From NCBI GenBank assembly GCA_001595385.3, contig LVEI03000001.1:1145501-1209500 (forward strand): 64,000 nt of DNA. Direction: 5' to 3'. The notes beneath the pieces are model-generated. The model was not told the origin of the DNA, made no database searches, and worked only from the letters and a program-made list of their open reading frames with translations. Source of the stretch: Deltaproteobacteria bacterium GWC2_55_46. Lineage in GTDB: Bacteria > Desulfobacterota > GWC2-55-46. A program made the position numbers and the translations under genes. This document shows positions 32,923 to 39,823 of the stretch, piece by piece. Position 1 is the first letter of the stretch. Every line of letters begins with the position of its first letter.

Positions 32923-34047
32923 ATGGCTAACAGAGGCATTAAGCTTGTAAAGGTGCTCGGCATCCAGATATCCCTCGACTACACGTGGTTCATAGTATTC
33001 GTTCTCTTCGCGTGGTCGCTCTCCTACGGGTACTTCCCTTTCAGGGAACCCGGGCTAAGCAGGGGCACCTACCTCTTCATGGGGATCCTGTCCTCCGTCC
33101 TGCTCTTTGTCTGCGTGCTCATCCATGAGCTATCCCATTCCTACACCGCGAACCGCCTTGGGATGGACATAAAAGAAATAACCCTTTTCATCTTCGGCGG
33201 TGTAGCCCAGCTCACAAAAGAACCAGAGGACGCGAAGACCGAGCTTAAGATAGCGATAGCGGGACCGTTCGCGAGCCTCGTCCTCGCGGTCCTCTTCTGG
33301 GTAGGCGCAAGGCTGGTCGACGGGGACAGGTTCCCCGTGCTTGATTCCATACTCGGCTACCTCGCGCTCATAAATATCGTGCTCCTGGCCTTCAACATGA
33401 TACCCGGCTTCCCGCTCGACGGCGGGCGGGTCTTCAGGGCCTTCTGGTGGCTCAAAACAGGGGACCTTGGAAAGTCCACAAGGGTAGCCAGCAACATCGG
33501 CAAGGGCTTTGCCGTATTCCTCATAGTGATGGGCTTCATCAACATATTCACGGGCAACTTCATAGGCGGGCTATGGTTCGTGCTCATCGGGATATTCGTC
33601 AAGCAGGCTGCCGAAGGCGGCTACCAGCAGGTCGTCATAAAAAGGGCGCTTGAGGGGCTTAAGGTAAAAGACATCATGTCAAAGCCGGTAATAACCGTAA
33701 AGGAAGCGGTTACGGTTTCAGAGGCGGTAGAGAATTATTTCTTCAAGTTCCATCACGCGAGCTACCCCGTAACATCAAACGGCCATATCGCCGGCCTTCT
33801 CACTCTGAATAACGTCAGGTCGATCGAAAAGGAGAGATGGGAAAATACCAGGGTAGGGGATGTGATGCAGCGCCTCAGCCCAGGTGATTTCCTGAACCCC
33901 GAAGAGAGCGCCATGCAGGCCCTCTCAAAGATGATAGGCGACGATATAGGCAGGTTCCCGGTCTTGAAGGACGGGGAGCTTGTGGGCATAATATCGAGAC
34001 GGGACATAATGAAGGTGCTGGAGTTCAAGGCAGGGCTACAGAGATGA
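32923..34047 (+). CDS. Site-2 protease (M50) with C-terminal CBS pair
   Basis: 374 residues, ATG behind AGGAGG. Membrane-embedded zinc metalloprotease: zinc motif HELSH (His68, Glu69, His72) in TM2-3 and the third ligand Asp166 in NMIPGFPLDGGR, with about six TM helices in residues 1-225. Two CBS domains fill residues ~245-372 (VKDIMSKPVITVKEAVTVSEAVENYF and VGDVMQRLSPGDFLNPEESAMQALSKM), giving the M50B/Rip3-like layout in which adenine nucleotides may control proteolysis. The substrate is unknown. Confidence 0.93.
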   Translation: MANRGIKLVKVLGIQISLDYTWFIVFVLFAWSLSYGYFPFREPGLSRGTYLFMGILSSVLLFVCVLIHELSHSYTANRLGMDIKEITLFIFGGVAQLTKEPEDAKTELKIAIAGPFASLVLAVLFWVGARLVDGDRFPVLDSILGYLALINIVLLAFNMIPGFPLDGGRVFRAFWWLKTGDLGKSTRVASNIGKGFAVFLIVMGFINIFTGNFIGGLWFVLIGIFVKQAAEGGYQQVVIKRALEGLKVKDIMSKPVITVKEAVTVSEAVENYFFKFHHASYPVTSNGHIAGLLTLNNVRSIEKERWENTRVGDVMQRLSPGDFLNPEESAMQALSKMIGDDIGRFPVLKDGELVGIISRRDIMKVLEFKAGLQR

Positions 34048-34470
34048 CTATTTAAGTAGCGCCACCCCGCCTACCACAAGGGCTATGCCAGCGAGCTTCT
34101 GTATTGTGAAGGCCTCGCCAAGGAAGACTACCGATATGAGGAGCGCGACAAGGGGGTAGGTCGCCGCCACAGGCACCACCACAGAGGCGTCTCCGGCCTT
34201 CAAGGCCGAATAGAAGGCGAGCTGTCCCAGAAGCCCGGCCAGCAAGCCCCCGGCCGCTACGAAGAGCGCGCTCTTTACGTCGACCGTGGCGACATCCCCC
34301 AGCCTGCCCATGAAGAAGACCCCAAGAAGGGCGATCACCATTATAGGCACCGTCCGTATGAGGACACCGAGAACGGGGTCTATCGGCCCCTTGAGCCCTA
34401 TCTTCTCAAAGGCAGGGGCTATGCCCCATATGACAGCCGTGAGTATCGCGAACGCGAACGATTTATCCAT
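34048..34470 (-). CDS. EamA-type half transporter
   Basis: 140 residues with five TM helices, a single EamA/DMT domain: FAFAILTAVIWGIAPAFEKIGLKG, a loop, then GGLLAGLLGQLAFYSALKAGDASVVVPVAATYPLVALLISVVFLGE. Full EamA exporters have two such repeats, so this should work as a dimer like SMR-type proteins. The substrate is unknown. The stop codon lies directly next to that of the convergent protease gene. Confidence 0.82.
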   Translation of the reverse strand: MDKSFAFAILTAVIWGIAPAFEKIGLKGPIDPVLGVLIRTVPIMVIALLGVFFMGRLGDVATVDVKSALFVAAGGLLAGLLGQLAFYSALKAGDASVVVPVAATYPLVALLISVVFLGEAFTIQKLAGIALVVGGVALLK

Positions 34471-34569
34471 CTGCCTTCCTCCCTTACTCTTTTCAAACCA
34501 CGCCGGATAATAACAATCTATTATCGGAAAGTTTAAGTTTAACCTTTACACGGCTCGAGATGCGACAAC

Positions 34570-34600
34570 AAAAAAACCCCCGCCGCGCAAGCGGCAGGGG
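34570..34600 (-). terminator. Rho-independent terminator of the carbonic anhydrase gene
   Basis: Stem CCCC-GCCGC / GCGGC-GGGG with a small mismatch, GCAA loop, and seven A on the plus strand (a T-run on the minus strand). It lies 16 nt past the stop of the carbonic anhydrase. Confidence 0.85.
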
Positions 34601-34616
34601 CTCATCCCAAACGATT

Positions 34617-35381
34617 TCAATCGTCGACCTTGAGGGTCCTCGCGTTCTTGGGCTGTACCGGCCTGTTATTCTTGTGCATTATCTTCTGTATATCGGCTAT
34701 CTGCTTCTCGGACATCTGTATGGGAGCGTTAAGCACTATCCATTTCACGCTCTCCGAGCAAGGAGGCGTTGTAAGCGAGCCGGAGTAGGTAAAATAGCCC
34801 TTCTCCTTCGGCAGGAGGTCGGCTGCGTTTATGCTGACGTCAACGGACTTCTTCTCATTGGCCTTCGCCGGCAGGTTTGACCATATGGCCTTATAGGCCC
34901 CATGCTCCTTGCCTGTCTCTACCAGCACACCAACTACCGCGAGCTGCCCCAAGGCGTTCTTGTGCACCAGGTGCATCTCGTTGCCGAACGACTTGCCGTC
35001 TACCGTATGTTCGCTTGGGGTGTGGAAATGGAACTGTACGAGGTTATACTCGGAGCCGTCTACAACGATAGAGCTGCCCTCCTCATAGTTTACCTGCACG
35101 GTGTGGCCGTTATTCACGGTATTGAGCCTGGATGCCTTATAGTTGAACTTGATATCCGAAAGCTCAGCAGGTGTGGCGTTTGCGAGGTCGATGGGCGACT
35201 GGGTCTTTCCCTCGGAGCAGGCCTTGAAATCCCCTGACATGTGCCCCCAGTGCTCAGGGCCGTGTTCCCCCTCATAGCCCCAGTGAGGGGCGTGCTTCTC
35301 AGCGGCCTGTACGCCGAAGGCGGCAAAGCTCAGGCCAAACGCCACCGCTGCCGAGGCTAAAATCCTCTTACCTTGTCTCAT
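34617..35381 (-). CDS. Alpha-type carbonic anhydrase, periplasmic
   Basis: 254 residues from the ATG at 35381, which has AAGGAG at suitable spacing; the ATG three codons upstream is too close to it. Signal peptide cleaves after GVQA. It interconverts CO2 and bicarbonate. The alpha-CA fold shows HWGYEGEHGPEHWGHM, KTQSPIDL, the zinc ligands in VQFHFHTPSEHTVDG (HFH) and EMHLVHKN (third His), then YSGSLTTPPCSESVKWIVL. All catalytic residues are present. Single gene with its own terminator; probably supplies bicarbonate at the cell surface. Confidence 0.95.
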   Translation of the reverse strand: MRQGKRILASAAVAFGLSFAAFGVQAAEKHAPHWGYEGEHGPEHWGHMSGDFKACSEGKTQSPIDLANATPAELSDIKFNYKASRLNTVNNGHTVQVNYEEGSSIVVDGSEYNLVQFHFHTPSEHTVDGKSFGNEMHLVHKNALGQLAVVGVLVETGKEHGAYKAIWSNLPAKANEKKSVDVSINAADLLPKEKGYFTYSGSLTTPPCSESVKWIVLNAPIQMSEKQIADIQKIMHKNNRPVQPKNARTLKVDD

Positions 35382-35426
35382 AGCGTTCATACTCCTTTTT
35401 CGTTTTTTCTGGATGTGTAAACGCAA

Positions 35427-35786
35427 CTATTTGGAGAAGAGCATCCTTAGCGACACGATGAGCAGCACCGCCCCGAATACCTTCTCCAGCGCAAACGATG
35501 GCAAAGAGGCCGCGAACTTACCGCCGAAGTACCCGCCCAGGAAAAACCCGGCGCAAAGAAGGGCAGCGGCCTTGATATCTACGTACCCCTGGCTCCAGTA
35601 CGCCCATGCCGCGAGTATCCCGATGGGGGGTACCATCATGGCAAGGGTAGTGCCCTGTGCCTGGTGCTGTGAGAAGCCGAAAAAAAAGACAAGTGCCGGT
35701 ATAACGAGTATCCCGCCGCCTATGCCTACAAGGCCGCTTAAGACCCCGGCGGCCCCTCCGAGGGCTATGAAAAGGAGCTGCTCCAT
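35427..35786 (-). CDS. TauE/SafE family half-size membrane protein
   Basis: 119 residues with four TM helices. It is one repeat of the TauE/SafE (DUF81) fold: GGAAGVLSGLVGIGGGILVIPALVFFFGFSQHQAQGTTLAMMVPPIG is the conserved glycine-rich motif. Full members have ~250 residues; this form should dimerise. They export sulfite, organosulfonates or other small anions. It lies between the zinc-ribbon protein and carbonic anhydrase, all on the same strand. Confidence 0.85.
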   Translation of the reverse strand: MEQLLFIALGGAAGVLSGLVGIGGGILVIPALVFFFGFSQHQAQGTTLAMMVPPIGILAAWAYWSQGYVDIKAAALLCAGFFLGGYFGGKFAASLPSFALEKVFGAVLLIVSLRMLFSK

Positions 35787-35813
35787 TTAAGAAAAGCTTA
35801 TACCACAGAACAC

Positions 35814-36404
35814 TCAGATTTTAAAGGCGAGCCTGAGAAGCGTTTGAAGCGCGAGAAAGCCCAGGTCCTTGGCGACCTCTTTTGTGTTTACAGGCAGCTC
35901 GGAATCCAGCCTGGAGGCAAGCTCAAGGGTCGTTGGAAGAGCCACAGAGCCGAGCTTCAGCTCTTTTTGAAGGTGCTTGAGCGTTTCTACTTCCGCGCCT
36001 TTTGTCCCAATACGCCTTGCCTTGAACGACTCCCTGTGGCTCGAGTACTTTCCAAGCTCGCCCCTGTTGAGCCAGAGCCCCCCGCACCCGGGGCACCTCT
36101 CTATGAGGGCGTCCTTCGGGAGGTTCATATCGGTGAATAGAACAAGCCCCTTGGCGCATCTGGGGCAAAGTCCTCCCCCTTTATTCCGGGGGGTCTCTGA
36201 AAGAAGGTTTTCAAGGTCGACCCCTTCGAGCTTCCTTATCGCCTCGTCGGTTACTAACAGGAGCTCCCACCTGTCGAACCAGACCCCGCCGCAGCCGTTG
36301 CACTGGTCAAGGAGAAGCACCCTGCCGTAATTGGCCTCGGCGTATACCTCGTGGAGCTTGCCGCCGCACTCGGGGCATATAAGCCTTGCTTCTTCGTCTG
36401 CCAT
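35814..36404 (-). CDS. Double zinc-ribbon (zf-TFIIB) protein
   Basis: 196 residues. Two zf-TFIIB-type ribbons: CPECGGKLHEVYAEANYGRVLLLDQCNGCGGVWFDRWEL near the start and CPRCAKGLVLFTDMNLPKDALIERCPGCGGLWLNRGEL at about residue 80. The second half is helical with a hydrophobic end (LGFLALQTLLRLAFKI) that could touch the membrane. Function unknown. Its start abuts the stop of the M48 protease gene (36404/36405), suggesting joint transcription. Confidence 0.78.
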   Translation of the reverse strand: MADEEARLICPECGGKLHEVYAEANYGRVLLLDQCNGCGGVWFDRWELLLVTDEAIRKLEGVDLENLLSETPRNKGGGLCPRCAKGLVLFTDMNLPKDALIERCPGCGGLWLNRGELGKYSSHRESFKARRIGTKGAEVETLKHLQKELKLGSVALPTTLELASRLDSELPVNTKEVAKDLGFLALQTLLRLAFKI

Positions 36405-37376
36405 CTACTGACCCAACGCTCCGTTGTTCAGATACCCCATCGCCTCAAGCCTTCTTATCCTCTCCTCGATTGGCGGATGGGTAGAGAAGACATCTGCCAC
36501 GAACCCCTCCTTATCATCAAGCCTCCTTCTCAGGGGGTCTGATATGAAAAGATGGGCCGTTGCCCTCCGTGCCTTCTTCAACGGCGACGTATGGGCAGCT
36601 ATCTTTTTGAGGGCGCTGGCGAGCGCAAGGGGGTTTCTGGTAAATTCCGCTGCGCTCGCGTCGGCCTGGTACTCGCGGTTCCTTGAAACCGACATGGCGA
36701 TTATCCTTGAGAAGAGCGGCGAGAGGAGGACAAAAAAACCTATCAGGAAGAGTATGAGCGGATGTATGCCGCCCCTGTCCTTCATGCTCCTTCTGGGGCG
36801 TATGCCGCCGTACCTCCAGGTCCTCACAGCCCAGTCCGAGAGTATCGACACGGTCCCGACGAGCACCGTAACGACAGTCATGGTGAGTATGTCGAAGGAC
36901 TTTATATGGCCCATCTCATGGGCTACGACCGCCTGAAGCTCCTCCCTGTTCATAGCCTCAAGAAGGCCCTGGGTAGCCACCACCGCAGAGCTCTCCGGGT
37001 TCCTGCCTGTGGCGAAGGCGTTAGGGGCCGGGTCGTCGAGCACATATACCTTTGGCATGGGAAGGCCCGAGGCAAGGGCCATCTCCGTTACGACGTTACG
37101 GAATCTCTTGTGATTCGGGTCTTCGAACTTAAGCGACTCAGCCCCAAGAGAGCGGAGCACCATGGAGCTGCCGTAGAAGTATGCGGCGAAGCCGTTAAAT
37201 GAAGCAAACGCGGCTGCGATGATGGTGGCTACCGGGAGCCTCCCGGTAAAGTCAAGGGAGCCGTAGGTGTACACGTCAACGGAGAGTCCTACGCCGATGA
37301 CGAGAATAAAAAAACCCAGCATGAGGGAGATGGTTATTCTCCTGTTCCTCTTCTGCTGGGAGTATATGTCTGTCAT
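36405..37376 (-). CDS. M48-family membrane metalloprotease (HtpX-like)
   Basis: 323 residues. Two N-terminal TM helices, then DPNHKRFRNVVTEMALASGLPMPKVYVLDDPAPNAFATGRNPESSAVVATQGLLEAMNREELQAV and the zinc motif HEMGH (His153, Glu154, His157). A TM pair follows, then the third ligand in SRNREYQADASAAEFT. It degrades or processes membrane proteins at the cytoplasmic face. Directly downstream of a lemA gene, a frequent pair (LemA-M48). Cotranscribed with the zinc-ribbon gene. Confidence 0.93.
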   Translation of the reverse strand: MTDIYSQQKRNRRITISLMLGFFILVIGVGLSVDVYTYGSLDFTGRLPVATIIAAAFASFNGFAAYFYGSSMVLRSLGAESLKFEDPNHKRFRNVVTEMALASGLPMPKVYVLDDPAPNAFATGRNPESSAVVATQGLLEAMNREELQAVVAHEMGHIKSFDILTMTVVTVLVGTVSILSDWAVRTWRYGGIRPRRSMKDRGGIHPLILFLIGFFVLLSPLFSRIIAMSVSRNREYQADASAAEFTRNPLALASALKKIAAHTSPLKKARRATAHLFISDPLRRRLDDKEGFVADVFSTHPPIEERIRRLEAMGYLNNGALGQ

Positions 37377-37389
37377 CGGATTTAAGGAC

Positions 37390-37947
37390 TTATTTCATGC
37401 CCAGGTCGACCTTTGGCGGTGTCGCCGCGGCCTCCTCGGCCTGGAAATATTCGGCCTTCTTGAAGCCGAAAAGGGAAGCGATAATAAGGGTCGGGAAGAC
37501 CGACTGCCTTGTGTTGAAGGCCGCGACTATATCGTTATAGAACTGGCGGGCGAAGCTTATGCGGTTCTCGGTCGAGGCGAGCTCTTCCTGAAGCTCAAGG
37601 ACGTTCTTGCTGCTCTTAAGGTCCGGGTAGTTCTCGAATACCGCGAGGAGCCCTCCAAGGGCCCTTGTAAGGGAGCTTTCGGCGGCGGACTTATCATGCA
37701 CCGTCTGAGCGCCCATCGCCTTTGCCCTGGCCTCCATGACGCGCGTCAATGTATCGCGCTCGAACTCCATCGCACCCTTTACCGCGTTCACCAGGTTCGG
37801 GATGAGGTCGTATCTCCTCTTGAGCTGAACGTCTATCTGCCTCCAGGAGTTCTCGGCCTGGTTCTTGAGCGTTACAAGGCCGTTATAGGCGAGTATCGCC
37901 CATATCACGACAAGGCCGATTATAACGAGAGCTATTATCCCTGCCAA
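37390..37947 (-). CDS. lemA: LemA family protein
   Basis: 185 residues. One N-terminal TM helix (IIALVIIGLVVIWAILAYNGLVTL), then an amphipathic helical bundle with NSWRQIDVQLKRRYDLIPNLVNAVKGAMEFERDTLTRVMEARAKA, the LemA signature, followed by LLAVFENYPDLKSSKNVLELQEELASTENRISFARQFYNDIVAAFNTR. It ends VDLGMK. LemA proteins are membrane-linked helical bundles of unclear role; the linked M48 protease gene lies 13 nt downstream. Confidence 0.95.
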   Translation of the reverse strand: MAGIIALVIIGLVVIWAILAYNGLVTLKNQAENSWRQIDVQLKRRYDLIPNLVNAVKGAMEFERDTLTRVMEARAKAMGAQTVHDKSAAESSLTRALGGLLAVFENYPDLKSSKNVLELQEELASTENRISFARQFYNDIVAAFNTRQSVFPTLIIASLFGFKKAEYFQAEEAAATPPKVDLGMK

Positions 37948-37958
37948 ATGAAGCCTCC

Positions 37959-38450
37959 TTACCTGTCTGACTTACGGAAAAAGAGGTCGTGGAGCGTATA
38001 TAGCTCTCTTACCTCGTACTCTTTTCTCGCGGCCGGGAGGTTCACCACCACCTCATCCCCGACGGCCTTATTTAGAAGCGCCTTGCCTATGGGCGAGCTC
38101 ACGGATATCTTCCCGTTCCTCGCGTCGACCTCTTCAGGGGTCACCAGCTCAAATATTACCTCTTCGCCGGTCGACTGGTCCTCAAGGTGGATCCTCGAGC
38201 CGAAACCGACAGCGCCCTTGGGTATATCATCGAGCTTAAGCGAGGTCAGGGTGTTAATCCTGGAGGTCAGGTGCGCGGCCCTCGCCTGCAGGAAAGACTG
38301 CCTGTGCTTGGCGGCCTCATATTCGGCGTTCTCGCGCAGGTCCCCGTGAGCCGCCGCCTTCTGCAGCTCCTTTGGGACGTCGACCCTGAGTTCCTTTTCG
38401 ACCTTCTGAAGCTCTTCCCTGAGCTGTTTTACAATGGGAAGCTCGTGCAT
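37959..38450 (-). CDS. greA: Transcription elongation factor GreA
   Basis: 163 residues. Residues 1-76 form the antiparallel coiled-coil with the acidic tip HGDLRENAEYEAAKHRQ (Asp and Glu that enter the RNA polymerase channel to trigger cleavage of backtracked RNA). The C-terminal FKBP-like domain carries VGFGSRIHLEDQSTGEEVIFELVTPEE and ISVSSPIGKALLNKAVGDEVVVNLPA. Slightly longer than the usual 158 because of the C-terminal LHDLFFRKSDR. The gene precedes lemA. Confidence 0.95.
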   Translation of the reverse strand: MHELPIVKQLREELQKVEKELRVDVPKELQKAAAHGDLRENAEYEAAKHRQSFLQARAAHLTSRINTLTSLKLDDIPKGAVGFGSRIHLEDQSTGEEVIFELVTPEEVDARNGKISVSSPIGKALLNKAVGDEVVVNLPAARKEYEVRELYTLHDLFFRKSDR

Positions 38451-38487
38451 TACCCTTCTCCGCTACGGCAGATTATTTAAGGCTACC

Positions 38488-39771
38488 TTAAGCCAATTCC
38501 AAGCCTATTACGCTCTCTATATGATATGTCTGGGGGAACATGTCGATAAGGACTGCCCTTGAGACCCTGTACCCGCATCCGGCAAGCGCGGATATATCCC
38601 TTGCGAGGGTGGGCGGGCTGCATGATATATAGAGGATCTTCGCTGGCCTCGCCCCTGAAAGGGACTTGGCGATTTGAGGCTCTCCGCCCCTCGGCGGGTC
38701 TAATACTAACACACTTTCCATTTCTTTTTCAAGGCTCTTAAGGTTCTGTTTAAGCCAGCTCGCGGAATCAGACGCGTGAAAATAGACGTTCTTTATGGAA
38801 TTTTTGGCGGCGTTTTCCCTCGCCTGCCTGACCGCCACATGGCTCTGCTCTATGCCCGCGACCTCCCTCGACCTCCTGGCAAATGGCAGGGTGAGGTTCC
38901 CCACCCCAGAGAAGAGGTCGACCACCAGCTCCGCCCCTGTCGGGGCTGCAAACTCGATGGCCTTTCCGACCATATTCCTGTTCTGAAGCCTGTTGACCTG
39001 TGAAAATACGCTCGCGCGGGCCCTTATCTCTATCCCTTCGATCGAATAGCTTATACCGGTATCCCCGGCGGATGACACGAACCTTCCGTGACGCCCCTTC
39101 TCCGGGGAGGCCCATACCTCTATGCCCTTAAGGTGCCTCACCCCTTCCAGCAGCCCCGCCCAGTTGAAATGATCGTCTCCGTCAACATGGAATACCGCCA
39201 CGGTCTTCATATCCCCTTCGCTCAAGCCCACCTCGAAGGAGCCGACCCGCGGCCTCTTCGGCCCTTTAAGGAATTTCCTTATATCCGAGAAGGTCTCGTT
39301 CACAATGGGGTCAAGAAGAGGGCAACCCTCCATGTCAACTACACTGTGCGACCTTGCCCCGAAAAAGCCGGCCCTGCCCCCCTCTGCCTGGAAGCGGGCC
39401 CTTGCCCTGTAATTAAACTCCATAGGGGACGCTATAGGCTCTTCGAAGATTATCCCCTCTGCCTTTCCTATCCTTCTTATCGTCTCCTCGAGTATCCTCT
39501 GCTTCCAATGGAGCTGGTCTTTATAGCCCATGTGCTGGAGGTTACACCCCCCGCACTCTCCATATAGCGGGCATAAAGGCTCAACGCGCGCCGTGGAAGG
39601 CACCTCGATACGTTCGATGACGCCTTCAGAGTACCCCTTTTTCTGAGAGACGACCTCTACCTGGGCCACGTCCCCTGGCGCGGAGTAGGGCACAAATACG
39701 ACCTTGCCGCCTATCCGGCCAACGCCCTTGCCGCCAAAGGCAAGGGATGTTATTTCCACTCTTTCGCTCAT
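38488..39771 (-). CDS. rlmD: 23S rRNA (uracil-5) methyltransferase RlmD/TrmA family
   Basis: 427 residues from the ATG at 39771. N-terminal TRAM domain (ERVEITSLAFGGKGVGRIGGKVVFVP), then 4Fe-4S cysteines CPLYGECGGCNLQH with a further Cys at EGCPLL, then the SAM domain with VVDLFSGVGNLTLPFARR, SVLVLDPPRGG and the catalytic Cys in LYISCSPPTLARD. The end VLIDMFPQTYHIESVIGLE is family-typical. It methylates U747/U1939-type sites in 23S rRNA. The T-tract of the metH terminator runs up to the ATG with no visible Shine-Dalgarno. Confidence 0.93.
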   Translation of the reverse strand: MSERVEITSLAFGGKGVGRIGGKVVFVPYSAPGDVAQVEVVSQKKGYSEGVIERIEVPSTARVEPLCPLYGECGGCNLQHMGYKDQLHWKQRILEETIRRIGKAEGIIFEEPIASPMEFNYRARARFQAEGGRAGFFGARSHSVVDMEGCPLLDPIVNETFSDIRKFLKGPKRPRVGSFEVGLSEGDMKTVAVFHVDGDDHFNWAGLLEGVRHLKGIEVWASPEKGRHGRFVSSAGDTGISYSIEGIEIRARASVFSQVNRLQNRNMVGKAIEFAAPTGAELVVDLFSGVGNLTLPFARRSREVAGIEQSHVAVRQARENAAKNSIKNVYFHASDSASWLKQNLKSLEKEMESVLVLDPPRGGEPQIAKSLSGARPAKILYISCSPPTLARDISALAGCGYRVSRAVLIDMFPQTYHIESVIGLELA

Positions 39772-39810
39772 AAAAAATATATAAGGGTCCGGCAAAGCGG
39801 ACCCTTATAT
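39771..39810 (-). terminator. Rho-independent terminator between metH and rlmD
   Basis: Perfect 13-bp stem ATATAAGGGTCCG / CGGACCCTTATAT with a 6-nt loop, then a T-run (six A on the plus strand) that ends at the rlmD ATG. It should end metH transcripts and could gate read-through into rlmD. Confidence 0.88.
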
Positions 39811-39823
39811 TCAACAACCTTTT

